DNA of 64,000 nucleotides, from contig NC_007953.1 of the NCBI RefSeq assembly GCF_000013645.1, positions 186,001-250,000 of the forward strand, written 5' to 3'. The DNA comes from Paraburkholderia xenovorans LB400. GTDB taxonomy: Bacteria; Pseudomonadota; Gammaproteobacteria; Burkholderiales; Burkholderiaceae. Positions 25,753 through 34,865 of the stretch are shown here, in pieces. Below the pieces are notes generated by a model. It saw only the letters and a program-made list of their open reading frames with translations. It had not been told where the DNA came from and ran no database searches. The position numbers and the translations under genes are program-made. Numbering within the stretch: position 1 is the stretch's first letter; every line of letters starts with the position of its first letter.

Positions 25753-27216
25753 ATGACGTGGGTCCGGCCGAAGCCGATTGCAGGTAAGGAGGCTGTTGCA
25801 TATCTTTCGATCGTCGTCGCCGGCCTCGCTTTCGGACCAAGCGACGGCGCACGCGCAGAGACGGACGAAACGGCCGCAGTGGACGAGGCGGCGTCTGCCT
25901 GTACCGCAAAACGGCCGGTGGTATTGTTCAACCGCTGGCAGGAGGACTGGTCAGTGCTTGCCAATCCATGCGTGCCCCGGCAGCCGCTGGATAGTCTCAA
26001 GTACATCCGGCTGGGCGGCGATCCGGATTCGTACCTGTCGCTCGGCGCCAACCTGCGCGAACGCCTCGAAACCAATAATGCGCTGCTCTTCGGTATCGGC
26101 TCGGGGCATGCGGATACTTATCTGATCCAGCGGGCGCAGGTCAGCGCCGACGCGCGTATCGGCCAGCACCTGCAATTCTTCGTCCAGCTGGCCGATGCGA
26201 GAGCGTTCGGCAAGGACGCGGTGTCTTCCGTCGACAAGAACCCGCTCGATCTGGAGCAGGCATTCGTTGCGTGGGTCAGCCCGCTGGGGCCTGGGGTGGT
26301 GAAATTGCGCATTGGCCGTCAGGAGATGGCGTTCGACCTGCAGCGTTTCATTTCCGTTCGCGACGGCCCGAACGTACGGCAGGCATACGATGCCATCTGG
26401 GCCGATTACGAGTATCAGAAGTGGCGCTTCATCGGTTACGCGACGCAACCGGTGCAGTACCGGAACACCACGGTGTTCGACGATGTGTCCAACCGGCATC
26501 TCACGTTCAGCGGGGTGCGCTTCGAACGTCAGGAGGTCGGTCCCGGCGATCTGTCCGGCTACTACTCGCGATATAACCGCAGCAATGCAAGATTTCTGGA
26601 CGCAACGGGCGACGAACATCGGGATGTCTTCGATCTTCGGTACACAGGAAAGACTGGCCGCACCGATTGGGACGTCGAATCGATGTTCCAGAGCGGGCAC
26701 GTGGGCACCAGAACGATCGGCGCATGGGCGGTGGGCTCGCTCGCCGGTTATACGCTGGATCTGCCAGGGGCGCCGCGGGTAGGCGTGCAGATCGATGCTG
26801 CATCAGGAGACCGGCATCCGGGCGATGGGCGTGTGGAGACCTTCAACCCGCTGTTTCCGAACGGATACTACTTTACGCTCGCGGGGTACACGGGATATGC
26901 CAACCTCGTCCACGTCAAGCCGTCCATCACACTCAGGCCGACAAGCAAGCTGTCGTTGCTCGGAGCGCTGGGATTCCAGTGGCGCGAGACGACGGCAGAT
27001 GCCGTCTACCAGCAGGCCAACGCGGTCGTTCCGGGCACGGCCGGGCATGGCTCGCGCTGGACCGGCATGTATGTGCAACTGAGGGCGGACTGGACGATTG
27101 CTTCGAACCTGACCGGTTCGGTTGAAGCGGTGCATTTCCAGGTGGGGGATTCGATCCGCAATGCGGGCGGCAGCAATTCGGATTATGTCGGTGTCGAAAT
27201 GAAGTATGGGTGGTAA
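25753..27216 (+). CDS. Alginate-export-family outer-membrane porin
   Basis: A 487-residue outer-membrane protein. It has an export signal in the first about 35 residues (ending near ARAETDE) and a long beta-rich body with the alginate_exp pattern: YLSLGANLRERLE, YLIQRAQVSADARI, the LRIGRQEM segment and the terminal aromatic strand YVGVEMKYGW. It most likely forms a monomeric beta-barrel for carbohydrates or organic acids; true alginate export is not implied by the family name. GGAGA precedes the ATG. No alginate biosynthesis genes are nearby. Confidence 0.8.
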   Translation: MTWVRPKPIAGKEAVAYLSIVVAGLAFGPSDGARAETDETAAVDEAASACTAKRPVVLFNRWQEDWSVLANPCVPRQPLDSLKYIRLGGDPDSYLSLGANLRERLETNNALLFGIGSGHADTYLIQRAQVSADARIGQHLQFFVQLADARAFGKDAVSSVDKNPLDLEQAFVAWVSPLGPGVVKLRIGRQEMAFDLQRFISVRDGPNVRQAYDAIWADYEYQKWRFIGYATQPVQYRNTTVFDDVSNRHLTFSGVRFERQEVGPGDLSGYYSRYNRSNARFLDATGDEHRDVFDLRYTGKTGRTDWDVESMFQSGHVGTRTIGAWAVGSLAGYTLDLPGAPRVGVQIDAASGDRHPGDGRVETFNPLFPNGYYFTLAGYTGYANLVHVKPSITLRPTSKLSLLGALGFQWRETTADAVYQQANAVVPGTAGHGSRWTGMYVQLRADWTIASNLTGSVEAVHFQVGDSIRNAGGSNSDYVGVEMKYGW

Positions 27217-27353
27217 CCGTCGGCACCTCTTCAGGTTTCGCGACGCATTTGAGTGACCTCGATCGTTCCACTCGAAGTGCAATCGTCCTCGAAGCAATTG
27301 GAAGGATCGAAGTCTCGAAGGCCGTTCGCGGCACGTCAATAGCCGACGCCCGG

Positions 27354-27770
27354 CAGTTGCGGCTGGATCTGCTCAGCCAGCAGTCCGCCAGGTCTGACCC
27401 GATGGATAGCAGTTTCAACTACGCCGAAGCGTTCCGAAGCCTCGATCTGGCCGCGGTGAAGAAAGACCTCGCGGCGCTGATGACCGATTCGCAGGATTGG
27501 TGGCTCGCAGACTTCGGTCACTACGGTCCGCTTTTCATCCGCATGGCGTGGCACAGTGCCGGCACGTACCGCATCGGCGACGGCCGTGGCGGCGACGGCC
27601 GTGGCGGTGCCGGCCGGGGCCAGCAGCGTTTCGCGCCGCTCAATAGCTGGCCCGACAACGTTAGTCTCGACAAGGGCCGCCGCCTGCTCTGGCCGATCAG
27701 GCAGAAATATGGGCAGAAGATTTCCTGGGCCGGTCCGTCAGGGCGGCCGCCCTGTGCCCTGACGGAGTAA
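27354..27770 (+). pseudogene. katG: Catalase-peroxidase KatG remnant
   Basis: About 126 residues recognisable as the N-terminal part of KatG, from QLRLDLLSQQSARSDPMD to QKYGQKISWA, where a normal protein is about 730 residues. The distal haem-pocket residues Arg, Trp and His in FIRMAWHSAGTYR are intact, but the proximal His, the Met-Tyr-Trp adduct and the whole C-terminal half are absent. The first about 30 residues are also missing. A 15-base tandem duplication (27579-27593 and 27594-27608) repeats DGRGG. The similarity ends abruptly just before a perfect hairpin. It is not expected to be functional. Confidence 0.8.
27735..27765. repeat. Perfect inverted repeat at the katG-remnant breakpoint
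   Basis: CCGTCAGGGC and GCCCTGACGG flank 11 bases. The dyad coincides with the point where KatG similarity stops. It has no following T-run, so it could be a recombination scar or a weak hairpin terminator. Confidence 0.45.
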
Positions 27771-28000
27771 GCGGCTTACGCCTCGACAGGTGGAGCATTG
27801 CCGCGCAGGGAAAAGGATTTCTCGCGTCAGGTATATCCGTTCAGGGCATCGCATTTTCGAAGAGATGCGGTCGTTTCCGGGCGTGCCTCGGTACGCAGAG
27901 GCTGCCCGCATCTGTCACTTCCGTTTCCTTTCGCTGACTGCGGCGCGCGCGCAAGACAACGGACAGATTGGATGACCGCTCCACGCCGCCGCGTGCGCAG

Positions 28001-28783
28001 TTATAACGCTGCGTCTGTGCCAGTGGCCTGAACGGCGTTGCGCCGATAGCCCGTGGTCGCAAGCAGCAGGTTGCGCGTGTACTCATGCTCGACCTGTCGC
28101 GCGCGAATGGACGCGATATCGCGCTGCTCGACGATCTCGCCATTGCGCATGACCGCGACGCGCGAGCAGAGAAAGCCGACCACCGCCAGGTTGTGGCTCA
28201 CGAGGATCATCGTCAGATTGCGCTCGCGATGAAGCCGTCGCAGCAGGTTGAGAATCTCGGCCTGCACGGACACATCGAGCGCGGATGTCGGCTCATCGAG
28301 CAGCAGCACGCGCGGTTCGACAATCAGCGCCCGTGCGATCGCGACGCGCTGCCGCTGGCCACCCGACAATTGATGCGGATAGCGGAAGCGATACGCCGGA
28401 CCCAGCCCGACTTCGCGCAGCGCGTCGACGATGCGTTCGTCCTGCCGGTCGATGCCGTTGATGGTCAGCGGTTCGCGCAAGGCTCGATCAACTGTGAAAC
28501 GCGGATGCAGTGAGCCGTACGGATCCTGAAAAACCATCTGCACGTCGCGTCGAAAAGAGCGGTCGATCTTCTCTCCGGGCCCATGCGAGCCGATCTTCAT
28601 ATGGCCGCCGGCGAGGGGGGCGAGTCCGGTCAACGCGCGCAGGATCGTCGATTTGCCGGAACCCGATTCGCCGACCAGCCCGAACACCTCTCCTGCGCCG
28701 ACATGAAAACTCGCCTCGCGTACTGCGTCGAAGTAACCGGTCCTGGTCCTGAAGCGGACCGTCAATGCGTCGACGTCGATCAT
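28001..28783 (-). CDS. ddpF: Dipeptide ABC transporter ATP-binding protein DdpF
   Basis: A 260-residue ATPase with Walker A GESGSGKST, signature LSGGQRQRVAIARAL and Walker B VLLLDEPTSALD, of the DppF/OppF type. It energises uptake of D-Ala-D-Ala-type dipeptides with DdpD. ATG 28783 overlaps the ddpD stop (ATGA). It is the last gene of the six-gene minus-strand operon. The frame continues upstream into ddpD in another phase and that extension is rejected. Confidence 0.85.
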   Translation of the reverse strand: MIDVDALTVRFRTRTGYFDAVREASFHVGAGEVFGLVGESGSGKSTILRALTGLAPLAGGHMKIGSHGPGEKIDRSFRRDVQMVFQDPYGSLHPRFTVDRALREPLTINGIDRQDERIVDALREVGLGPAYRFRYPHQLSGGQRQRVAIARALIVEPRVLLLDEPTSALDVSVQAEILNLLRRLHRERNLTMILVSHNLAVVGFLCSRVAVMRNGEIVEQRDIASIRARQVEHEYTRNLLLATTGYRRNAVQATGTDAAL

Positions 28784-29670
28784 GCTGACGCTCCTGCCGG
28801 TTGCGTGAGCCACGCTGGGTCCGGCTTCAGCACGGGCAGTTGATCGGGCGGATCGATCAGCGGCGGGCTCGCCGCGAGCAGCCCTCGCGTATAGGGATGC
28901 CGCGCGTGGACGAGATCGCGTGCCGCGCAGGTTTCCACCACGCGTCCCGCAAACATCACGACCACGCGGTCGCAGAACGACATCACGAGCGGCAGGTCGT
29001 GGCTGATAAAAATGAGGCCGGTATGGTGCTTTTCGATCATCTCGTCGAGAATTCCGAGCACCTGCATCGACACGAGCACGTCGAGCGCGCTGGTCGGCTC
29101 GTCGGCGACGAGCAGACGCGGCCCGGAGGAAACCATCATGGCGATCATCACGCGTTGCCCCATGCCGCCCGACAACTCGTGCGGATAGGCGTCGGCCACG
29201 CGCTCCGGATTGCGGATATGCACCGCTGCCAGCGCCGCGATGATCTGTTCGCGCATCTCGCGGCGGCCGAGCTTCGGGCCGTGCAGGTCGAATACTTCGC
29301 GCATCTGCTGCGCGACGGTCATCACCGGGTTCAGCGAATATTTCGGATCCTGCAGGATCATGCCCATCTGCTGGCCGCACAGTTGCCGGCGCTTGCGCGC
29401 TGACATCGACAGCAGATCCTGACCATCGAATGTCATCGCCTTCGCGCGATATTGTGCCGCGGGCGGCAGCAGGCCGAGCAGCGCACGCCCGGTCAGCGAT
29501 TTGCCGGAACCGGATTCACCGACGATGCCAAGCCGCTCGCCGCGATGCAGCGTCAGCGACAGGCCGCGTACGGCTTCGGTCAATGCGCCGTCGTGACCGT
29601 GAAAGCCGATTCGCAGGTCGTCTATTTCACACAGGGGTTGGATCATGTCGGCTGGCATGTCAGTTTCCAT
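28780..29670 (-). CDS. ddpD: Dipeptide ABC transporter ATP-binding protein DdpD
   Basis: A 296-residue OppD-type ATPase: Walker A GESGSGKSL, signature LSGGMGQRVMIAMM and Walker B LLVADEPTSALD. The C-terminal Cys-containing extension usual in OppD/DppD (oligopeptide C-terminal domain) is present in short form. It overlaps ddpC upstream by 11 bases and ddpF downstream. The partner permeases are DdpB and DdpC. Confidence 0.85.
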   Translation of the reverse strand: METDMPADMIQPLCEIDDLRIGFHGHDGALTEAVRGLSLTLHRGERLGIVGESGSGKSLTGRALLGLLPPAAQYRAKAMTFDGQDLLSMSARKRRQLCGQQMGMILQDPKYSLNPVMTVAQQMREVFDLHGPKLGRREMREQIIAALAAVHIRNPERVADAYPHELSGGMGQRVMIAMMVSSGPRLLVADEPTSALDVLVSMQVLGILDEMIEKHHTGLIFISHDLPLVMSFCDRVVVMFAGRVVETCAARDLVHARHPYTRGLLAASPPLIDPPDQLPVLKPDPAWLTQPAGASA

Positions 29671-30619
29671 GGCGCGGATCGAAGACGTCTCGCAGACCGT
29701 CGCCGAGCAGATTGAACGCGAGGCTCACCAGCAGAATCGCAAAGCCCGGAATGGTGGCCACCCACCACGAATCGAGCAGCACGTTGCGGCCCGACGCGAC
29801 CATGAAACCCCACTCGGGGCTCGGCGGTTGCGCGCCGAGGCCGAGGAATCCGAGACCCGCGACGGTGAGAATGATGCCCGCCATATCGAGCGTCGCGCGC
29901 ACGATCACCGACGACGAGCACAGCGGCACGATATAGCGCAAGAGGATGCGCGTCCGCGACGCCCCCTGCAACCGCGCGACGTGAATGAAATCGGCTTGCA
30001 CGAGCCGCAGGGTCTCCGCCCGCGCGAGACGCGCATAGGCCGGCCAGGCCGTAATCGAAATGGCGATTACCGCGTTGACGACACCGGGCCCTAGCGCGGC
30101 CGCGAAAGCGAGCGCGAGTACGATCTTCGGAAACGCGAGCGCCACGTCGGTGAGCCGCATCAACACGTTGTCGACCCAGTCGCCAAAGAAGCCAGCCGTG
30201 GTGCCGATCAAAAGGCCCACCGGAACCACGATCACCACGACGAGAATCGCGATTGACAGCGTGAGCCGCGAGCCGTAGATGAGACGCGAGAGTATGTCGC
30301 GGCCAAGCTGGTCGGTGCCCAGCCAGTGCGACGAGGCACCCGGCGGCAGAAGCCGGTCGGAGAGGACTTGCTGCAGCGGATCGTGCGGCGCGATCAGCGG
30401 CCCGATTGCCGCGATGATGATCAGCAAGGCCAGGATCGCAAGGCCGAAGACCGACAGCGGATTGCCCGCGAAGCGTCGCCAGCGCCGGTAAGCGAGGCCG
30501 AGCGCGGCCTGTTTGCGTGACGCGGGGGTGTCGCTCAGCAGCCAGTCCTGCCATCGCCGGCGCACGGCATTCATCGGCCAGTCCTGCGTTTGCGTAGACG
30601 GATCGGTTGGGGGAAGCAC
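29660..30619 (-). CDS. ddpC: Dipeptide ABC transporter permease DdpC
   Basis: A 319-residue DppC-type permease with an N-terminal OppC_N region and about six helices. The ATPase-contact loop reads RLARAETLRLVQADFIHVAR and continues to ARLQGAS. The start is taken as GTG 30619 because GGAGG lies 8 bases upstream; the next in-frame ATG (30574) has no such site. It follows ddpB after 19 bases. Confidence 0.85.
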   Translation of the reverse strand: MLPPTDPSTQTQDWPMNAVRRRWQDWLLSDTPASRKQAALGLAYRRWRRFAGNPLSVFGLAILALLIIIAAIGPLIAPHDPLQQVLSDRLLPPGASSHWLGTDQLGRDILSRLIYGSRLTLSIAILVVVIVVPVGLLIGTTAGFFGDWVDNVLMRLTDVALAFPKIVLALAFAAALGPGVVNAVIAISITAWPAYARLARAETLRLVQADFIHVARLQGASRTRILLRYIVPLCSSSVIVRATLDMAGIILTVAGLGFLGLGAQPPSPEWGFMVASGRNVLLDSWWVATIPGFAILLVSLAFNLLGDGLRDVFDPRHGN

Positions 30620-30638
30620 GAAAGAAACCTCCGGAACA

Positions 30639-31709
30639 TCAGCGGGCGCGCGGATCGAACACGCGATAGAGCGCGTCGGTCAGCAGATTGAGCGCGATGA
30701 ACGTGACGCCGATTACGAGCGTGCTGCCCAGCACGGCGTTCATATCGGCATTCAGCAGCGCGCCCGTCAGATACGAACCGATACCGGGCCACGCGAAGAC
30801 GATTTCGGTCAACACGGAGCCTTCCAGCAGATTGCTATACGTGAGCGCGGTCACGGTCAGAAGCGGCACGGCGATATTGCCGAAGGCGTGACGCCAGATC
30901 ACCTGGCGCTCGGGCAAGCCTTTCGCGCGCGCGGTGGTGATGTACTCCTGGTTGAGCTGCTCCAGCATGAACGAGCGCGTCATGCGGCTCAGACTGGCGA
31001 CCGAGTAGTAGCCGAGAATCGCAGCAGGCAGCGCGATATGCGAGAACGCGTTGAAGAACACGTCCCATTCGCCCGCAATCAGCGAATCGACCAGCAGGCT
31101 ACCCGTGTGCGTATCGACCATCCCGTCGAACCCGGGATCGACGCGGCCCGGACCGGCTACCCAGTGCAACTTCGCGTAGAACAGCAGCAGGCCCATCAGC
31201 CCAAGCCAGAACACCGGTACCGAACTGCCGACGAGGCCGACAAAGCGCGCAACGTGATCGATCCAGCGGTTGTGGCGCACGGCGGCGATCACGCCCAGCG
31301 GCACACCGATCAGCACGCCGATGATGGTGGACAGGGTCGCGAGTTCGAGCGTCGCGGGAAACACACGCTGGATGTCTTCGATAACAGGATGCGCGGTCAA
31401 CAGCGACATGCCGAAGTTGCCATGCAGCACATCGCGCACGTAGATCAGGAACTGCACGGCGAGCGGCCTGTCGAGCCCAAGCTGCAGGCGTGCCGCCGCG
31501 TAGGCCGTCGCCGACGCGCGGTCGCCGAGAATCGCCAGCACCGGGTCGATCGGCACTTTACGGCCGATCACGAACGTGACCGCCAGCAAGCCGGTGAAGG
31601 TGATCACGAGCGTGATGATCCAGCGCATGACGCGCAAGGTCCAGCGCAGGCCGGCGCTTTCAGATGAAAGCGCGCGCACGCGCTCGAAAGCCGTGAAGGG
31701 AGTCGACAT
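30639..31709 (-). CDS. ddpB: Dipeptide ABC transporter permease DdpB
   Basis: A 356-residue DppB-type permease with about six helices and the loop SRMTRSFMLEQLNQEYITTA then RAKGLPE, the standard coupling helix of peptide permeases. GAGGAA precedes ATG 31709. It lies 55 bases after ddpA. Confidence 0.85.
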   Translation of the reverse strand: MSTPFTAFERVRALSSESAGLRWTLRVMRWIITLVITFTGLLAVTFVIGRKVPIDPVLAILGDRASATAYAAARLQLGLDRPLAVQFLIYVRDVLHGNFGMSLLTAHPVIEDIQRVFPATLELATLSTIIGVLIGVPLGVIAAVRHNRWIDHVARFVGLVGSSVPVFWLGLMGLLLFYAKLHWVAGPGRVDPGFDGMVDTHTGSLLVDSLIAGEWDVFFNAFSHIALPAAILGYYSVASLSRMTRSFMLEQLNQEYITTARAKGLPERQVIWRHAFGNIAVPLLTVTALTYSNLLEGSVLTEIVFAWPGIGSYLTGALLNADMNAVLGSTLVIGVTFIALNLLTDALYRVFDPRAR

Positions 31710-31764
31710 GATGAGTTCCTCGGGCGAAGGCGAAGCCTGCAGCGTTTCGCCTTCGCCGCACAGG

Positions 31765-33372
31765 TTACTGCTTCTTCAGATCACGATACGACACGAGGTC
31801 GTTGATCGGCCCCACTTCGAGCCCCGTCACGCCCGGTCGCGCGGCCACCTGCGAGACCTGCTGGAACAGGATCACGAACGGGGAGTTCGCGAGCATCTGT
31901 TTCTGCATCGTCTGGTACAGCTCGGCGCGCTTCGCTGTCGACGATTCGGCGAGCGCCGCGTTGGTCTCTTTCGTCAGGTCAGGAATATCCCACGAGTTGC
32001 GCCATGCGAGCATCTTGTAGGCCGACTTGTCGGAATTGTCCGGATTCCAGGCGAAGCCCTGCGCATTGCTGTGCGGGTCGATGTAGTCCGCCGACCATTC
32101 GCCGATATAGATATCGTGGGAACGCGAGCGGTACTTCGCAAGCGTCTGTTTGTTGTCGCCCGGGATGATCTGAACCTTGATGCCGCCCTGGGCGAGATCG
32201 GCCTGCACGGCTTCGGCAATTTCGCTGTACGGATAGCCGTTACGCACGTCCATCGTCACGGAAAAGCCATTCGGAAGCCCGGCTTTTGCCAGCAGCGCCT
32301 TGGCCTTCGCGACGTCCTGCTGGTAGGGGTTTGTGTTCAGCACGCCGAGAAAGCCTTCCGGGAGGAACGTCTGGTGCACCTTGTAGGTGGTTTTCGCGAC
32401 GTTGCTCTGGATACCGTTATAGTCGATCAGCCACTTCATCGCTTCCTGGACTTCCGGTTTTGCCAGATTCGGATTTCTGACGTTCAGGCCGAGGTACAGA
32501 AGCGTGGCCTGCGGCACCGCGGTCACGTGCGCCTTGCCGGACTTCGTCAACGCGGCGAGATCGTCCGGACTCAGATTGCGCGCCACGTCGACGTCGCCGT
32601 TCTCGATCAGCAGGCGCTGGCTGGAGGCTTCCGGCACATGACGCAACACGATACGCTTCATCGCGAGCGGTAAGCGATAGCCGTCGAAGCGCTGCAGCAC
32701 GAGGCTGTCGTTGGCGGTCCACTTAACGAGTTTATAGGCGCCGGAGCCAGCCTCATTCGTGCGCAGCCAGTCGTTGCCGAAGTCGTTGCCTTTCTGGTGC
32801 GCGAGCAGCAACTGCTTGTCCACCACCGATGCAGGCCACGCGCCGAGTACGTTCAGCACGAACGTCGGCGCGTATTTCCGGTCTGTCGTCACGCTGACGG
32901 TAGTGTCATCAACCTTCTTCACGTTGGCAAGCACGTTGTCCCTGGTCAGGCCGATACCTTGCAGCACGGCCGCTGCACCTTTGTCGAGCAGGACCGTGCG
33001 CTGGATCGACCAGGCGACGTCGTCGGCGCTCAACGGATTGCCCGAGTGGAACTTGAGACCGGCACGGAGCTTGAACGTGAACGTCAGGCCGTCGGGGCTC
33101 ACGGTCCATGATTGCGCGACATCGCCGTTGAACTTCGAGGGGTCCTTCAGATCGACCCGCACCAGCCGGTCATACGTATTCGCGACATATTCTTCCGGCA
33201 CCAGCTCGTAGACTTCGCCGGGATCGAGCGTGGTGAATTCGTCGAGGAACGTCGCCATGACGAACATGTCTTTCGGCGTCGCCGCCGCAGCGGGGTCAGC
33301 CGCTGTGAACGAGCAGGTCAAGGCGGAGGCGAGCGCCGCCGCCGCGAGGACATTGCGCAATACCAGTTTCAT
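31765..33372 (-). CDS. ddpA: Dipeptide-binding periplasmic protein DdpA
   Basis: A 535-residue family 5 solute-binding protein with a clear signal peptide (MKLVLRNVLAAAALASALTC, cleavage near AAAATPKD). SBP_bac_5 features follow, such as FKLRAGLKFHSGNPLSADDV and the later EADLAQGGIKVQII-like lobe. It delivers dipeptides to DdpBC. GGAG lies 6 bases before the ATG. The 64-base gap to ddpX holds no obvious terminator. Confidence 0.85.
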   Translation of the reverse strand: MKLVLRNVLAAAALASALTCSFTAADPAAAATPKDMFVMATFLDEFTTLDPGEVYELVPEEYVANTYDRLVRVDLKDPSKFNGDVAQSWTVSPDGLTFTFKLRAGLKFHSGNPLSADDVAWSIQRTVLLDKGAAAVLQGIGLTRDNVLANVKKVDDTTVSVTTDRKYAPTFVLNVLGAWPASVVDKQLLLAHQKGNDFGNDWLRTNEAGSGAYKLVKWTANDSLVLQRFDGYRLPLAMKRIVLRHVPEASSQRLLIENGDVDVARNLSPDDLAALTKSGKAHVTAVPQATLLYLGLNVRNPNLAKPEVQEAMKWLIDYNGIQSNVAKTTYKVHQTFLPEGFLGVLNTNPYQQDVAKAKALLAKAGLPNGFSVTMDVRNGYPYSEIAEAVQADLAQGGIKVQIIPGDNKQTLAKYRSRSHDIYIGEWSADYIDPHSNAQGFAWNPDNSDKSAYKMLAWRNSWDIPDLTKETNAALAESSTAKRAELYQTMQKQMLANSPFVILFQQVSQVAARPGVTGLEVGPINDLVSYRDLKKQ

Positions 33373-33436
33373 AGTTGCTCCATAAGGAATGGGGTAGAGC
33401 CTGCCACGGAACCACGGATGGACAAGTCGAAAGCCA

Positions 33437-34000
33437 CTACATGAGACGCAACGTGCCGCTTTCGCTGTCGTCGATCAGCGGTAGCGCACGGGAGCCTGGC
33501 AGCTCGTAATGCCACCATTCGTTCTTGATGTGGGCAAAACCGGCGGCGTGCATGATGCCAAGCAGTAACAGGCGGTTGCGCTGCACGTGCACGGGCAAGC
33601 CTGGATGGAAGTGCTCGGACTCGATGGTCATGGCGTCGAAGCCGGTGCCCATGTCGAGTTCGTGGCCACCGGCATCGAGCAGCGTCAGGTCGATCGCCGT
33701 GCCGCGGCTGTGGTTCGAACCACGCTCAGGCTCGGCGACGTACGTGGAATCAGGCAGGAAATCCCACAGCACCTGCTGCGCCTGGGGCGGACGGTAGGCG
33801 TCGAAAATCCGCAGCCTCAGACCGGCGTCGCGGGCAATCCCGATTGCGTTGCGCAAGCCGGCTTCGGCGGGTTCGAGCAGCAGACAGTGAGCTTCCTTGT
33901 AAATGGGCTTGCCGGTCAGGTTGCGCCCGGTGGCATAGACGAGGTCGATGTCGACGCCATGCGTGGCGGGGGTGATTTCGATAAGTCGCGATTTTGTCAT
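33437..34000 (-). CDS. ddpX: D-alanyl-D-alanine dipeptidase DdpX (VanX family)
   Basis: A 187-residue zinc dipeptidase. The VanX/DdpX ligands are visible: H97 and D104 in SNHSRGTAID, and H164 in EWWHYE, with E161 as the expected catalytic base and R70 (DAYR) in the substrate pocket. It hydrolyses D-Ala-D-Ala from peptidoglycan turnover to D-alanine. It heads the operon, in the same gene order as E. coli ddpXABCDF. The absence of vanA/vanH ligase and reductase genes argues against glycopeptide resistance. ATG 34000 is chosen over 34048 since it starts at the family's usual N-terminus. Confidence 0.88.
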   Translation of the reverse strand: MTKSRLIEITPATHGVDIDLVYATGRNLTGKPIYKEAHCLLLEPAEAGLRNAIGIARDAGLRLRIFDAYRPPQAQQVLWDFLPDSTYVAEPERGSNHSRGTAIDLTLLDAGGHELDMGTGFDAMTIESEHFHPGLPVHVQRNRLLLLGIMHAAGFAHIKNEWWHYELPGSRALPLIDDSESGTLRLM

Positions 34001-34865
34001 GGAGGGCGCGGTGGGGTGGCCGGATGAGAGGGGGCTCAGAGAGCGCACGGGTTGAATTTACCTTGCGGTTGACGATTGCGCGCGACGATCGCGGTAATCA
34101 GCAGGTTGAACGAGCGGGGGCGCGGCGCCAGAGAGCCGGGACGGGTCAACGCCGGCTTTGACTCGCGTCTGGTCGCAGGCGAGTTTGCGAGCGCGGGGGA
34201 ATAGATGTCGCTGGCCGGCGTAAACGGTACCCAGCGCGGCACCCAGCACTGTACCCAGCAGTCCGGAGTTCTGCTCATTTGACATTCGCCAGTGGGCAAC
34301 GGGCGCTGCGCGTGGCTGTGGGGATCAACTGGGCAAAGCCGGCGTCGACGGTCTGTGCGAAAGCGAGCGGCATGTCAACGCAGGAGGATGGAGTTAGTTG
34401 ACTGTCAATTATTGGAACAGCGATATACATCTCACAAGACCAATAAACTCAGCGCTAGCTTATTAAATTAATTGAAAGTGACTGTTTAATAGTCTTGAGC
34501 CCGCCGACCGGGAAACCCGGCACGCATGGCGCGCGAGCGGTTGATTACGGAGAAGGAAGCCGGGGCACTTGTGGAGCGCCTGGCTGCGCAACTTCTGTCT
34601 TCTTCTCATTCGCTTCGAGCGTCGGTCTGCGCCATTCACCAAGCACTTTTGAAACCCGGCTGTTCCATCGGCTGCTGGACCATCTTCACGCGTACAGAGC
34701 AGATATCCCGAATTTATCTCTTAGAAATTCTTCACAAATTTTGTCAACAATGCGCTGCGTTCCTACAGTTAGGGTCCGTGAAATGGGAAGTTTTGCGGGC
34801 GCATTGCGTTTGCTGTCTTCTGGCCGGCAATACCTCTTCCCTAATTAATCTGATACAAACTTGAA
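34001..34865. other. Intergenic region of about 865 bases with an AT-rich core
   Basis: Lies between ddpX (minus) and the secreted protease (plus). The part from about 34390 to 34500 and around 34700-34860 is distinctly AT-rich compared with its surroundings. It includes a palindrome TTGACTGTCAA at 34398-34408. Overlapping open frames near 34058-34299 and 34495-34864 have no ribosome binding site or recognised family. The ddp promoter and the protease promoter are expected here. Confidence 0.45.
34741..34769 (+). promoter_or_regulatory. Candidate sigma-70 promoter for the secreted protease
   Basis: TTGTCA (5 of 6 consensus bases), 17 bases, then TACAGT (4 of 6). It ends about 97 bases before the protease start codon, in an AT-rich stretch. 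It is a sequence match only. Confidence 0.35.

Noticed and set aside
28001..34000. Vancomycin-resistance (vanX) interpretation of the dipeptidase
   Set aside because: No vanH/vanA ligase genes, and the gene heads a dipeptide transporter operon as in E. coli ddp.
34036..34299. Minus-strand frames of 75-87 codons, one starting MSNEQNSGLLGTVLGAALG
   Set aside because: The first 20 residues look like a glycine-zipper protein, but the continuation is Arg/Pro-rich, there is no ribosome binding site, and two phases overlap with equal merit; probably chance or a decayed gene.
34495..34864. Two overlapping plus-strand frames of 112-117 codons before the protease
   Set aside because: No ribosome binding site, no recognised family, Cys-rich mixed composition, and they cover the likely protease promoter.
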